NCBI GenBank assembly: GCA_037441565.1 | Contig: JBBIRW010000001.1 | Span: 124,001-188,000, forward strand | Reading direction: 5' to 3' | DNA: 64,000 nucleotides | From: JBBIRW01 sp037441565 | Lineage (GTDB): Bacteria > Desulfobacterota > JBBIRW01 | Shown here: one piece after another, positions 51,858-59,483 of the stretch | How positions within the stretch are numbered: the stretch's first letter is position 1 | Layout of the letters: every line of letters starts with the position of its first letter | Program-made: the position numbers and the translations under genes | Notes under the pieces: generated by a model | Database searches by the model: none | What the model was told of the DNA's origin: nothing | Seen by the model: the letters and a program-made list of their open reading frames with translations, nothing else

Positions 51858-52733
51858 ATGCGTGATAGGGAATTCTGGAGATGGAAGGAGTATAACTGGA
51901 GAAATCCTGACATGGACTGGCGAAAAGCGGAAATTATTGCAGCTGGAATTGATGTGGGGTCAGTGAGTTCACAGGCAGTTATTATGCTTGACGGAGAACT
52001 CTATGCATACAGTAGCATAAGAACGGGATCAAATAGCCCTGATAGTGCAAAGAAGGCGATGGATCGTGCCATTGAGGGAACAGGTCTTACAATGGATAAC
52101 ATACATTACATTGTGGGAACCGGTTATGGAAGGGTAAACATCCCCTTTGCTAATAGAGCAATCACTGAGATTGCATGCCATGCAAGGGGTGCAAACTACA
52201 TGGGAGGCCCAAAGGTAAGGACCATACTTGATATGGGTGGACAGGATTGCAAGGCGATAAAATGCGACGAAAAAGGCAAGGTTATCAATTTCCTTATGAA
52301 CGATAAATGTGCAGCCGGAACAGGAAGGGGGATGGAGGTTATTGCCGATCTCCTTGCCGTTCCTATTGAAGAGATAGGGCAGAGATCACTGGAAGTTGAT
52401 GAGGATGTTCCTGCTGTAAGCAATGTGTGCGTGGTTTTTGCAAAATCGGAAGCAATGGCTCTCATGAAGGAGGGGTGGAGTAAAAATAAGGTCCTTGCTG
52501 CATACTGTCAGGCTATGGCTGAGAGGGTTGTTACACTCCTTGAGAGGGTTACAGTTGAAAGGGAATTTTTTATAACAGGTGGAATTGCAAAAAATATAGG
52601 GGTTGTAAAGAGAATAGAGAAACTGCTCGGAATTGAGGCGATGAAGACTGATTATGATAGTCAGATTGCAGGGGCATTAGGTGCGGCACTCTTTGCAACT
52701 GCAATAGTTAAGAAGGAAAGAAGTGCTGCCTGA
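51858..52733 (+). CDS. bzdQ: benzoyl-CoA reductase ATPase/activator subunit, BzdQ type
   Basis: This 291-residue ASKHA ATPase is the partner of BzdP. Motifs are GIDVGSVSSQAVIML, LDMGGQDCKAIKCDEKG (the canonical DxGGQDxK), the cluster-binding NDKCAAGTGRGMEVIA and SNVCVVFAKSEAMALM, and GGIAKNIGVVKRIE. An N-terminal extension (FWRWKEYNWRNPDMDWRKAE) precedes the first phosphate motif, as I recall for BzdQ/BcrA-type proteins. The 291-residue size, not 430, is why I call this bzd rather than Thauera bcr type. Confidence 0.88.
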   Translation: MRDREFWRWKEYNWRNPDMDWRKAEIIAAGIDVGSVSSQAVIMLDGELYAYSSIRTGSNSPDSAKKAMDRAIEGTGLTMDNIHYIVGTGYGRVNIPFANRAITEIACHARGANYMGGPKVRTILDMGGQDCKAIKCDEKGKVINFLMNDKCAAGTGRGMEVIADLLAVPIEEIGQRSLEVDEDVPAVSNVCVVFAKSEAMALMKEGWSKNKVLAAYCQAMAERVVTLLERVTVEREFFITGGIAKNIGVVKRIEKLLGIEAMKTDYDSQIAGALGAALFATAIVKKERSAA

Positions 52734-52745
52734 AGGGGAGAATAT

Positions 52746-53027
52746 ATGATTGCAAATTATGGTTATATGGATGGATCCGGAGAGTTTTTTATCTCCATTG
52801 ATACAGACAAGTGTGCAGCATGTAAAGATAAGCCGTGTATTCAAGCATGTCCAAAAGGTATGTTTGAAAAGATCATTGATGATTATGATGATGAGGTTGT
52901 TGCAATAAAGGAGATATACAGGAAATCGATCAAATATGAATGTGCTCCATGTAAACCTGCAAAAGGATGGATTAGCCTTCCCTGTATTGAGGCATGTTAT
53001 CCAAAGGCAATCACCCACAGCTGGTAA
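52746..53027 (+). CDS. bzdM: bzd-operon 2[4Fe-4S]-type ferredoxin
   Basis: This 93-residue protein has two cysteine sets: CAACKDKPCIQACP (C-x2-C-x4-C-x3-C-P) and CAPC followed after 10 residues by CIEACYP. The loops are longer than in a clostridial ferredoxin and resemble the Chromatium/NapF-like variants. It lies directly after the ATPase subunits, where Azoarcus carries the ferredoxin that donates electrons to benzoyl-CoA reductase. The same role is inferred here. Confidence 0.82.
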   Translation: MIANYGYMDGSGEFFISIDTDKCAACKDKPCIQACPKGMFEKIIDDYDDEVVAIKEIYRKSIKYECAPCKPAKGWISLPCIEACYPKAITHSW

Positions 53028-53030
53028 AAT

Positions 53031-55511
53031 ATGAAGATGGTTAATTTTTTTATAAATGGAAGGAAGGTTAGCTCAAAAGGTGGCGAAACAATCCTGAAAT
53101 CAGCCCTCAGGGAAGGCTTTTACATTCCCCATCTGTGCACACATCCTGATCTCCCCCCATCATTAAAAATACGCTCCGATGCATCTATTTATCAGGGCGA
53201 AAGAAAGGTGGTAGGAAAAGCAGGAGAGGTATATGAAGGGTGTGGGCTCTGTGTGGTGGAGAATGAGGAGACGGGAGAAATCCTGAAAAGCTGCGAGACT
53301 TATCCATCTGAAGGGATCAGCATTGTAATAGATTCACAAAATGTGAGGGAAATAAGAAAAAATTTGCTGAGCAAGATTCTCTCAGATCATCCTCATGTAT
53401 GTCTGATATGTCCTCAGAGGGAAGGATGTACAAGAGAACTGTGCACCCTGAATGCGTCTATTGCTGAAAGATGCTGCACGAAATTTGGAAATTGTGAACT
53501 TCAGATGATATCCGAATTCATAGGAATAAAGGAAGATACACCAAAGTATAAAACGCTAAATCTCCCCATTATAAAAGATGAGCCTTTAATAATCAGGGAT
53601 TACAACCTGTGCATTGGATGCCTGCGGTGTGTATTGGTATGTGAGGAAATAATAGGTGCAAAGGCGCTGGGTTTTACTGTTGTTGATGGGAGGGTTGTTG
53701 TTGGAACAAGGTATGCGTCATCACTTATGGACTCCCACTGTCAATTCTGCACAGCCTGTGTGGAGGTCTGTCCAACTGGAGCACTTCTCGATAAAGAGAT
53801 ATCAGATCGAATCAGAAGGGCGAGGAAGCCTCCCTGTGTGGTTTCCTGTCCTGCGGGATGTGAGGCACCCGTATACATAAGACTGATCTCCCAGGGAAAA
53901 TTCGATGAAGCCCTTGCCGTGGTGAGAGAAAGGATACCATTTCCCGGTGTACTTGGAAGGGTATGCTACAGTCCCTGTGAGGATGACTGCAGGAGAAGAT
54001 TTCTCAACAGCCCTGTTTCCATAAGGGCACTAAAAAGGTTTGTTTCGGACATGGACACGGGCTACTGGTTAATGAAACTTAGGAAACCTGTTTCAAAAGG
54101 CACCAGGGTTGCGGTGATCGGTTCAGGGCCATCAGGGCTTACAGCTGCATACTATCTTTGCAGGAAAGGTTATAGTGTGGATGTTTTTGAGGCGCTTCCG
54201 TATCCTGGAGGTATGATGAGATTTGGCATACCTAAATTCAGACTTCCTGAGGAAGTACTGGAGAGGGAAATAGGGATACTAAGGGGACTGGGAGTAAATA
54301 TTTTCACGAACAGGAGAATTGAAGACATCTCTACGATTTTTTCAGATGGGTACAGTGCAGTTTATATTGCAACTGGAGCAAATAGACCAAGAAGGATATC
54401 AATTCCCGGAATAAATGTTCCAGGAGTTATTGAGGGGATTGAATTACTGAGAAGGATAAACTCTGGAGATGAAGTAAAGCTTGGGAAGAGGGTAGTTGTT
54501 ATTGGAGGAGGAAATGTTGCAATAGATGTTGCGAGATCAGTCATAAGGCTTGGTGCTGATGATGTTACAATTGTGTACAGAAGGACAATCAATGAGATGC
54601 CTGCTTTCAGAGAGGAGATCGATCAGTGTATAAAGGAAGGGATAAAGTTTGTTTTCCTTGCATCCCCAAAGGCGATTGAGGCATCAGGGGAGTCATTGAA
54701 AATTATATTTATGCCCATGAAACTGGGTGAACCTGATATAACAGGCAGGAGAGTCCCTTTACCATCAGGAGAGGATGATTTTTCACTAACTGTTGATAAT
54801 ATTATATTCGCCATCGGGCAGGATCCCGAAGGTATGGAGATTTTTGGACTGAAGAACATAGATCCTGAGACACTTGAAACAGACATAAAAGGGGTCTTTG
54901 CCGGTGGTGATCTTTTAAGGGGCTCTTCATCTATTGTCGAAGCTGTTGCAGACGGGATAAAGGCCGCATCATCAATAGATAGATTTTTGGGAGGGGATGG
55001 AAATGTAATTGAGATGATATACGATGGTCCGAGAGCAGAGCCTTATGGAAGGCAGATAGAAGGTTTTGCACACAATGAGAGAGATGAAGAAGAGATTATA
55101 GCTCCGGAGGATAGAATAAAAAATTTCAACGAGGTGAAACGGGGCTACAGCTATGATAAGGCATTGGCGGAGGCAGCAAGATGTCTCAGATGTGATGTGA
55201 GATATTCTTTTTCTCCAATAAAGTATCCTCCTCTGAAAAAGTACCTTGAACTAAATGAAAGAAATATATTATCAGTTCCTGAAAGTGAAGGTGTTGTTAT
55301 AATATACAATGCAGATGGTGATATCATCTATATTAAGGGGTCGGCTGATATGAGAAAATTTCTCAGAGAACTCAGCTTGAAGAATGGAAGATACTTCTCA
55401 TATGAAGAATATAAAATGTTCACTCAAAGAGAAAGTGAACTGATCCAATGGTATATCCAGAAACATGGTAAAATTCCTGGTGCGGACGAAGAGCTTGACG
55501 ATTTATTCTGA
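53031..55511 (+). CDS. bzdV: multidomain Fe-S flavoprotein, probable NAD(P)H:ferredoxin oxidoreductase
   Basis: This 826-residue protein has several redox modules. An NADH dehydrogenase G-like [2Fe-2S]/His-cluster region comes first (FFINGRKVSSKGGETILKSA, PHVCLICPQREGC). Two [4Fe-4S] motifs follow (CIGCLRCVLVC, CQFCTACVEVCP), then a GltB-type Fe-S helical domain (PGVLGRVCYSPCEDDC). Two Rossmann folds bind FAD (VAVIGSGPSGLTAAYYL) and NAD(P) (VVVIGGGNVAIDVARSV). Its position matches BzdV, proposed to regenerate reduced ferredoxin for the reductase. Since ferredoxin is more negative than NADPH, energy coupling or another donor would be needed, so the exact reaction is uncertain. Confidence 0.8.
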   Translation: MKMVNFFINGRKVSSKGGETILKSALREGFYIPHLCTHPDLPPSLKIRSDASIYQGERKVVGKAGEVYEGCGLCVVENEETGEILKSCETYPSEGISIVIDSQNVREIRKNLLSKILSDHPHVCLICPQREGCTRELCTLNASIAERCCTKFGNCELQMISEFIGIKEDTPKYKTLNLPIIKDEPLIIRDYNLCIGCLRCVLVCEEIIGAKALGFTVVDGRVVVGTRYASSLMDSHCQFCTACVEVCPTGALLDKEISDRIRRARKPPCVVSCPAGCEAPVYIRLISQGKFDEALAVVRERIPFPGVLGRVCYSPCEDDCRRRFLNSPVSIRALKRFVSDMDTGYWLMKLRKPVSKGTRVAVIGSGPSGLTAAYYLCRKGYSVDVFEALPYPGGMMRFGIPKFRLPEEVLEREIGILRGLGVNIFTNRRIEDISTIFSDGYSAVYIATGANRPRRISIPGINVPGVIEGIELLRRINSGDEVKLGKRVVVIGGGNVAIDVARSVIRLGADDVTIVYRRTINEMPAFREEIDQCIKEGIKFVFLASPKAIEASGESLKIIFMPMKLGEPDITGRRVPLPSGEDDFSLTVDNIIFAIGQDPEGMEIFGLKNIDPETLETDIKGVFAGGDLLRGSSSIVEAVADGIKAASSIDRFLGGDGNVIEMIYDGPRAEPYGRQIEGFAHNERDEEEIIAPEDRIKNFNEVKRGYSYDKALAEAARCLRCDVRYSFSPIKYPPLKKYLELNERNILSVPESEGVVIIYNADGDIIYIKGSADMRKFLRELSLKNGRYFSYEEYKMFTQRESELIQWYIQKHGKIPGADEELDDLF

Positions 55512-55531
55512 GGTAGAATAATTCTGCTTAT

Positions 55532-55780
55532 ATGCGGGATATAAAGGATAGTGCAACACTCGAATCAGAAGGGTGGGAAAAGAGGTTTATTGCGTGCAGT
55601 CCGAGACTGGAAGAGGCAGTGGAAATTTATGAGGCAGCTGGCTATGAAGTACACCTGGCGGAAGTTGATCCAGAAGATCCCGAAATAAAGTGCCTTGTCT
55701 GCTTTGAGAAACCTGAAGAATTGAGGAAATACAGGATAATATACACGAGAAAAAGAGGAAATCCTTTAAAATATCTATAG
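55532..55780 (+). CDS. small protein of unknown function in the bzd operon
   Basis: This 82-residue protein begins with a Glu-rich helix (RLEEAVEIYEAAGYEVHLAEV), contains one CxxC (IKCLVCFEKPEE), and ends RIIYTRKRGNPLKYL. I do not recognise a named domain, although small proteins of this look occur in my memory near anaerobic aromatic-degradation genes of Geobacter-type bacteria. It has no signal peptide or membrane segment. It lies 20 nt after bzdV and 12 nt before the ring-opening hydrolase gene, so it is almost certainly expressed with the pathway. Confidence 0.72.
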   Translation: MRDIKDSATLESEGWEKRFIACSPRLEEAVEIYEAAGYEVHLAEVDPEDPEIKCLVCFEKPEELRKYRIIYTRKRGNPLKYL

Positions 55781-55792
55781 AGGGGGTTTATG

Positions 55793-56854
55793 ATGGAGAG
55801 GGATTATTTTAAATACTTCAGGGGAAAGCCTGTCGAAAGCTTTTCATTCAGTGACATAATATATGAAAAAAAGGATGGTGTGGCTACAATAACTATTAAC
55901 AGACCGGAGGTATATAATGCATACTCAACACTCGCCCTTGAAGAGATGATCGTTGCATTCAGGGATGCATCATGGGATGATGGAATACATGCTGTTGTTC
56001 TCACTGGAGCAGGATACATTTCGTTTTGCACAGGTGGTGATGTAAAGGAGTACCAGGAAAATTATACAAAAAGACCAAGGGATTTCTGGAAGTGGATGGG
56101 TCTTTTTAATATGGCTCATGAACTTTTCAGAAACATAGGAAAGCCAACGATAGCGAGGCTCAACGGTATGACAGTAGGGGGAGGGAATGAGTGGAATATA
56201 GAGGCTGATATTGCAATCGCAGCCTCACATGTAAGGATCCGCCAGGTGGGAACAAGTGTGGGAAGTGTAGCAGCAGGAGGTTCCACCCAGATACTCCCCA
56301 TAATGGTTGGAGATAGAAGGGCAAGGGAGATTCTCCTTACAAACGACTGGATTGATGCAAAGACAGCACTTCATTGGGGGCTTGTAAATAGGGTTGTTCC
56401 TTCGGTTAAAAAAGATGGAAAGTTTCTCGAGGATCATACATGGGCTGAGGCGGAAAAGGCAATAAAGGGTGTTGATGGTTATTCGATCGATCTATCCCTC
56501 CTGGATGAGGAGGTAAGAAGATGGTGTGATAAATTCAGGGAGAAGTTTCCCGAGTGTACAAGGTATACAAGGCAGCAACTTAATTTCTGGAAGGATCTTG
56601 TCTGGCATCTCACAGTGGGGCATGCAAGAGACTGGTTGAGCATCCATTTTTCATCCTGGGAGCCATGGGAGGGTATGACAGCTTTTGTGGAGAAACGTAA
56701 GGTGGATTATGAATTAATTAGAAGGAAAGCAGCGGAGGGTAAGTCAAGCGAGTTCATATGGGGTCCTCCTTCAAAGAATTGCAATACCTGCGGAGCAAAG
56801 GGAATACCGGAAGAATTTACATACTGTGGAGTATGCGGCAAGAAATTGGAATGA
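55793..56854 (+). CDS. bzdY: 6-oxocyclohex-1-ene-1-carbonyl-CoA hydrolase (ring opening)
   Basis: This 353-residue crotonase-fold enzyme (BamA/Oah/BzdY) adds water and cleaves the ring to 3-hydroxypimelyl-CoA. The motif VGGGNEWNIEADIAIAA, the segment FCTGGDVKEYQENYTKRP, and the long insert with DHTWAEAEKAIKG are characteristic of this subfamily rather than ordinary enoyl-CoA hydratases. The last 25 residues contain two CxxC pairs (CNTCG and CGVCG) resembling a small zinc ribbon, which I do not recall in characterised homologues. I chose the second of two adjacent ATGs for its spacing from AGGGGG. Confidence 0.88.
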   Translation: MERDYFKYFRGKPVESFSFSDIIYEKKDGVATITINRPEVYNAYSTLALEEMIVAFRDASWDDGIHAVVLTGAGYISFCTGGDVKEYQENYTKRPRDFWKWMGLFNMAHELFRNIGKPTIARLNGMTVGGGNEWNIEADIAIAASHVRIRQVGTSVGSVAAGGSTQILPIMVGDRRAREILLTNDWIDAKTALHWGLVNRVVPSVKKDGKFLEDHTWAEAEKAIKGVDGYSIDLSLLDEEVRRWCDKFREKFPECTRYTRQQLNFWKDLVWHLTVGHARDWLSIHFSSWEPWEGMTAFVEKRKVDYELIRRKAAEGKSSEFIWGPPSKNCNTCGAKGIPEEFTYCGVCGKKLE

Positions 56855-56890
56855 ATTTATAAAACGATAGAATGGTAAGGAGGTGTAACA

Positions 56891-57934
56891 ATGGGATCAA
56901 CTATGAGGGCTGCGGTTTTCTACGGCGGAGGTCAGGAATTAAGGGTAGAGAATTTGCCGATTCCAGAAATAGCTAATAGTGAGATTCTTGTCAAGGTTGC
57001 AGCATGTGGCGTATGCCATACGGATTTGCATTATATTGATCATGGTGTTCCTACATTCAAGAAACCACCCCTTATTCTTGGACATGAGGCATCAGGATTT
57101 GTTGTTAGAGTGGGAAATGGTGTAAAAAAATTCAGGGAAGGAGACAAGGTACTCATCCCTGCTGTTTTTACATGCGGATCGTGCAGGAACTGCAGAGCTG
57201 GTAGGGAAAACATATGTGATGAGATGCAGATGCTGGGAAATAATATTGACGGGGCATATGCTGAATATGTAAAGGTTCCTGCAAAGGATTGCAGTCATCT
57301 TCCAGATGAGATACCAGTAGATGCCGCAAGTATAATTGCTGATGCTGTTTCAACACCATATCATGCTGTAAAAAACAGGGCCCAGGTGAAGCCAGGTGAT
57401 TATGTGGTTGTGTTTGGATGCGGAGGGGTTGGAATTAATGTTGTTCAGATTGCATCTGCTGTGGGTGCTTCGGTTCTCGCAATAGACATTGTCGATTACA
57501 AGCTTGATTTTTCAAAAAAAATGGGAGCGGTAGCAACACTTAATACCTCTGGAATGGTGGAAAAGGAGATAATCAGGGCTATAAGGAATACATTTGGAAT
57601 GCTTCCTGATATTGCCTTTGAGGCGATAGGTAATCCAAAAACGATCGAGCTTGCATATAACTGTCTGAGACCAGGAGGAAGACTTGTTCAGATTGGTTAT
57701 ACGCATGAAAATGTATCCATAAATGCCGGTAGACTTATGTACAGGGAAATCGAAATAATGGGATCTCTTGGCTGCAGACCTGTGGATTATCCACCGCTCA
57801 TAGAGATGGTAAGAACAGGAAAGATTAAGATAGAGCCACTTATAACACACAGATTCAAGCTTGAGGAGATAAACAGGGCTTTTGATACGTTAAGAAAAGG
57901 TGAAACCCTGAGATCGATCATCGTTTTTGATTAA
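56891..57934 (+). CDS. bzdX: 6-hydroxycyclohex-1-ene-1-carbonyl-CoA dehydrogenase
   Basis: This 347-residue medium-chain zinc alcohol dehydrogenase oxidises the 6-hydroxy intermediate to the 6-oxo compound with NAD. Catalytic zinc ligands lie in ACGVCHTDLH and LGHEASGFV, structural zinc in CGSCRNCRAGRENIC, and the Rossmann motif is VFGCGGVGINVVQIA with Asp in AIDIVDYKLD (NAD preference). The assignment to Had/BzdX comes from the operon; the sequence alone would only give alcohol dehydrogenase. It has a strong ribosome-binding site (AAGGAGG). Confidence 0.85.
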   Translation: MGSTMRAAVFYGGGQELRVENLPIPEIANSEILVKVAACGVCHTDLHYIDHGVPTFKKPPLILGHEASGFVVRVGNGVKKFREGDKVLIPAVFTCGSCRNCRAGRENICDEMQMLGNNIDGAYAEYVKVPAKDCSHLPDEIPVDAASIIADAVSTPYHAVKNRAQVKPGDYVVVFGCGGVGINVVQIASAVGASVLAIDIVDYKLDFSKKMGAVATLNTSGMVEKEIIRAIRNTFGMLPDIAFEAIGNPKTIELAYNCLRPGGRLVQIGYTHENVSINAGRLMYREIEIMGSLGCRPVDYPPLIEMVRTGKIKIEPLITHRFKLEEINRAFDTLRKGETLRSIIVFD

Positions 57935-57957
57935 TATGTAAATAAGGAGGTATGAAA

Positions 57958-58728
57958 ATGTCAGTATATAAAAATATAATCCTGGATGTTTCTAATAATA
58001 TCGCAACTATAACAATAAACAGACCGCCAAATAACATTCTAAACATCGAGACGATGGAGGAGATAAACGTGGCTTTAATTGATGCAAGGAAGAATAATGC
58101 TGCAATAGTAATTTTTAATGGATCAGGAGAGAAGGCATTTTCAACAGGAGTTGATATTGCTGATCATACCAGGGAAAAAATGCATAAAATGATAAGTGTA
58201 TTCCACAATATATTTCGCAATATGTATGAGCTTGATGCAGTGACTGTTGCATCTGTTAAGGGTTATGCGCTTGGGGGTGGTTTTGAACTTGTCATGTTCT
58301 GTGACATGATAATTGCCGCAGATAATGCAAAATTTGGTCAGCCCGAAATAAAATTATCACTTTTCCCTCCAGTTGCATGTATACTCCTTCCGAGAATTAT
58401 ATCACCGAAAAGGGCAATGGAAATTTTGCTTACAGGTGAGATTATTCATGCTGATGAGGCAAAGAACCTTGGACTTGTAAACAGGGTCTATCCGCTTGCA
58501 GGTTATGATGAGGAGTTTAGAAAGTTTATTGAGACACTGAAGAATCTAAGTGCTGTTGGATTTAAATTTACAAAAAGGGCTGTCTCTGTTGGAGCCGGGA
58601 AAGATTTTCTTTCTGCTATCCCGCCTGTTGAGGAACTTTATTTAAATGAGCTCATGAACACGCATGATGCTAATGAGGGTCTCGCTGCATTTATTGAGAA
58701 GAGGAAGCCGGTATGGAAGGGTGAATAA
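57958..58728 (+). CDS. bzdW: cyclohexa-1,5-diene-1-carbonyl-CoA hydratase
   Basis: This 256-residue enoyl-CoA hydratase-family enzyme hydrates the dienoyl-CoA made by the reductase. The oxyanion segments are EKAFSTGVDIADH and YALGGGFELVMFCDMI, with QPEIKLSLFPPVA following. The usual catalytic Glu positions of crotonase are altered, as is known for dienoyl-CoA hydratases (Dch). It is the last gene of the operon. I chose the second ATG, 7 nt after AAGGAGG. Confidence 0.85.
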   Translation: MSVYKNIILDVSNNIATITINRPPNNILNIETMEEINVALIDARKNNAAIVIFNGSGEKAFSTGVDIADHTREKMHKMISVFHNIFRNMYELDAVTVASVKGYALGGGFELVMFCDMIIAADNAKFGQPEIKLSLFPPVACILLPRIISPKRAMEILLTGEIIHADEAKNLGLVNRVYPLAGYDEEFRKFIETLKNLSAVGFKFTKRAVSVGAGKDFLSAIPPVEELYLNELMNTHDANEGLAAFIEKRKPVWKGE

Positions 58729-58756
58729 TATTAAACATCATGGTGAAGAATATTAT
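58725..58756. repeat. AT-rich inverted repeat, possible activator site or weak terminator
   Basis: ATAATATT and AATATTAT are exact complements separated by 16 nt, directly after the bzdW stop codon. It lies 88-119 nt upstream of the next -24 element, so it may be an upstream activator site. As a terminator it is weak: no G/C and no U-run. Confidence 0.3.
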
Positions 58757-58841
58757 ACAGAATCTTCAGTAATTCCTCCCCAAAATCTCAATAAAGCCTT
58801 ATCTCCTTCGAATTATTCCATTATTAGGGTATCATGCTACC

Positions 58842-58858
58842 TTGGCACAAGTTATGCA
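58842..58858 (+). promoter_or_regulatory. sigma54 (-24/-12) promoter upstream of the cytochrome c/Cus genes
   Basis: TTGGCACAAGTTATGCA matches the -24 element perfectly (TTGGCAC) and the -12 element well (ATGCA), with GG and GC 10 nt apart. Transcription would start near 58869, just before a small open reading frame and the cytochrome c gene. It occupies most of the otherwise gene-free 250 nt after the bzd operon. Confidence 0.65.
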
Positions 58859-58882
58859 CGATAGATTATTGGCGGGGTATTA

Positions 58883-58957
58883 ATGGCATTCATTATTCTT
58901 GTAATTCTTGCAATATTGATATACGTTTTTTTTAAGATTATTCAAAGAAACGGTTAA
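58883..58957 (+). CDS. candidate 24-residue single-span membrane peptide
   Basis: An ATG preceded by GGGG (about 6 nt away) opens a 24-codon frame encoding an almost wholly hydrophobic helix (MAFIILVILAILIYVFFK) with a basic tail ending in QRNG. Its placement 14 nt after the predicted transcription start and 21 nt before the cytochrome c gene supports translation. It resembles in size the small subunits of membrane oxidases (CcoQ/CydX-like), but no sequence family is recognised. Confidence 0.45.
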   Translation: MAFIILVILAILIYVFFKIIQRNG

Positions 58958-58978
58958 AAACTATTGAGGGGGTGAACC

Positions 58979-59416
58979 ATGAAAAAAAGATGGATCTTTA
59001 TTGCTTTAGTGATCCTTATTGTGTTTCCGGCAATGAAGATGGAAGCTGCTGAGAAGACCCATGAGGGTCATGGACAAGTGATCCATACCCATCCGGATCA
59101 TAGCAAGATGAAGAATCCGGTGAAAGCTGATGCAAAATCCATAGCAAGAGGGAAGAAGATTTATGAGGAGAGGTGCGCTATATGTCATGGAGTCAGTGGA
59201 AAGGGTGATGGACCAGCAGGCAAAGCCTTGAACCCACCGGCCGCTGATTTTACCGATGATGTATGGAAGCATGGTTCAAGCGATGGCGAAATATTTATGG
59301 TTATAACTGAAGGTGTAAAAAATACAGGTATGAGCTCATTTAAGGATTTAAAGGAAGAGGATAGGTGGCACCTTGTTAACTATATAAAAACATTTTCTAA
59401 AAAGAAGAAAAAGTAA
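58979..59416 (+). CDS. periplasmic monohaem cytochrome c
   Basis: This 145-residue protein has a signal peptide (WIFIALVILIVFPAMKMEA) and a His-rich segment just after cleavage (HEGHGQVIHTHPDHSKM) that could bind metal. A class I cytochrome c domain follows with haem motif CAICHG and a likely axial Met in NTGMSSF. It carries electrons in the periplasm. It is the first sizeable gene of the apparent operon with the copper/silver-type efflux system, 67 nt before the outer-membrane component, which is an unusual pairing. Ribosome-binding site GAGGGGG is strong. Confidence 0.88.
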   Translation: MKKRWIFIALVILIVFPAMKMEAAEKTHEGHGQVIHTHPDHSKMKNPVKADAKSIARGKKIYEERCAICHGVSGKGDGPAGKALNPPAADFTDDVWKHGSSDGEIFMVITEGVKNTGMSSFKDLKEEDRWHLVNYIKTFSKKKKK

Positions 59417-59483
59417 ATAAGTAAAGATTTTTTAAGATAGTTTGAACCAATAAAATCCTGAAATTCAAAGTGAAAGGATAATT

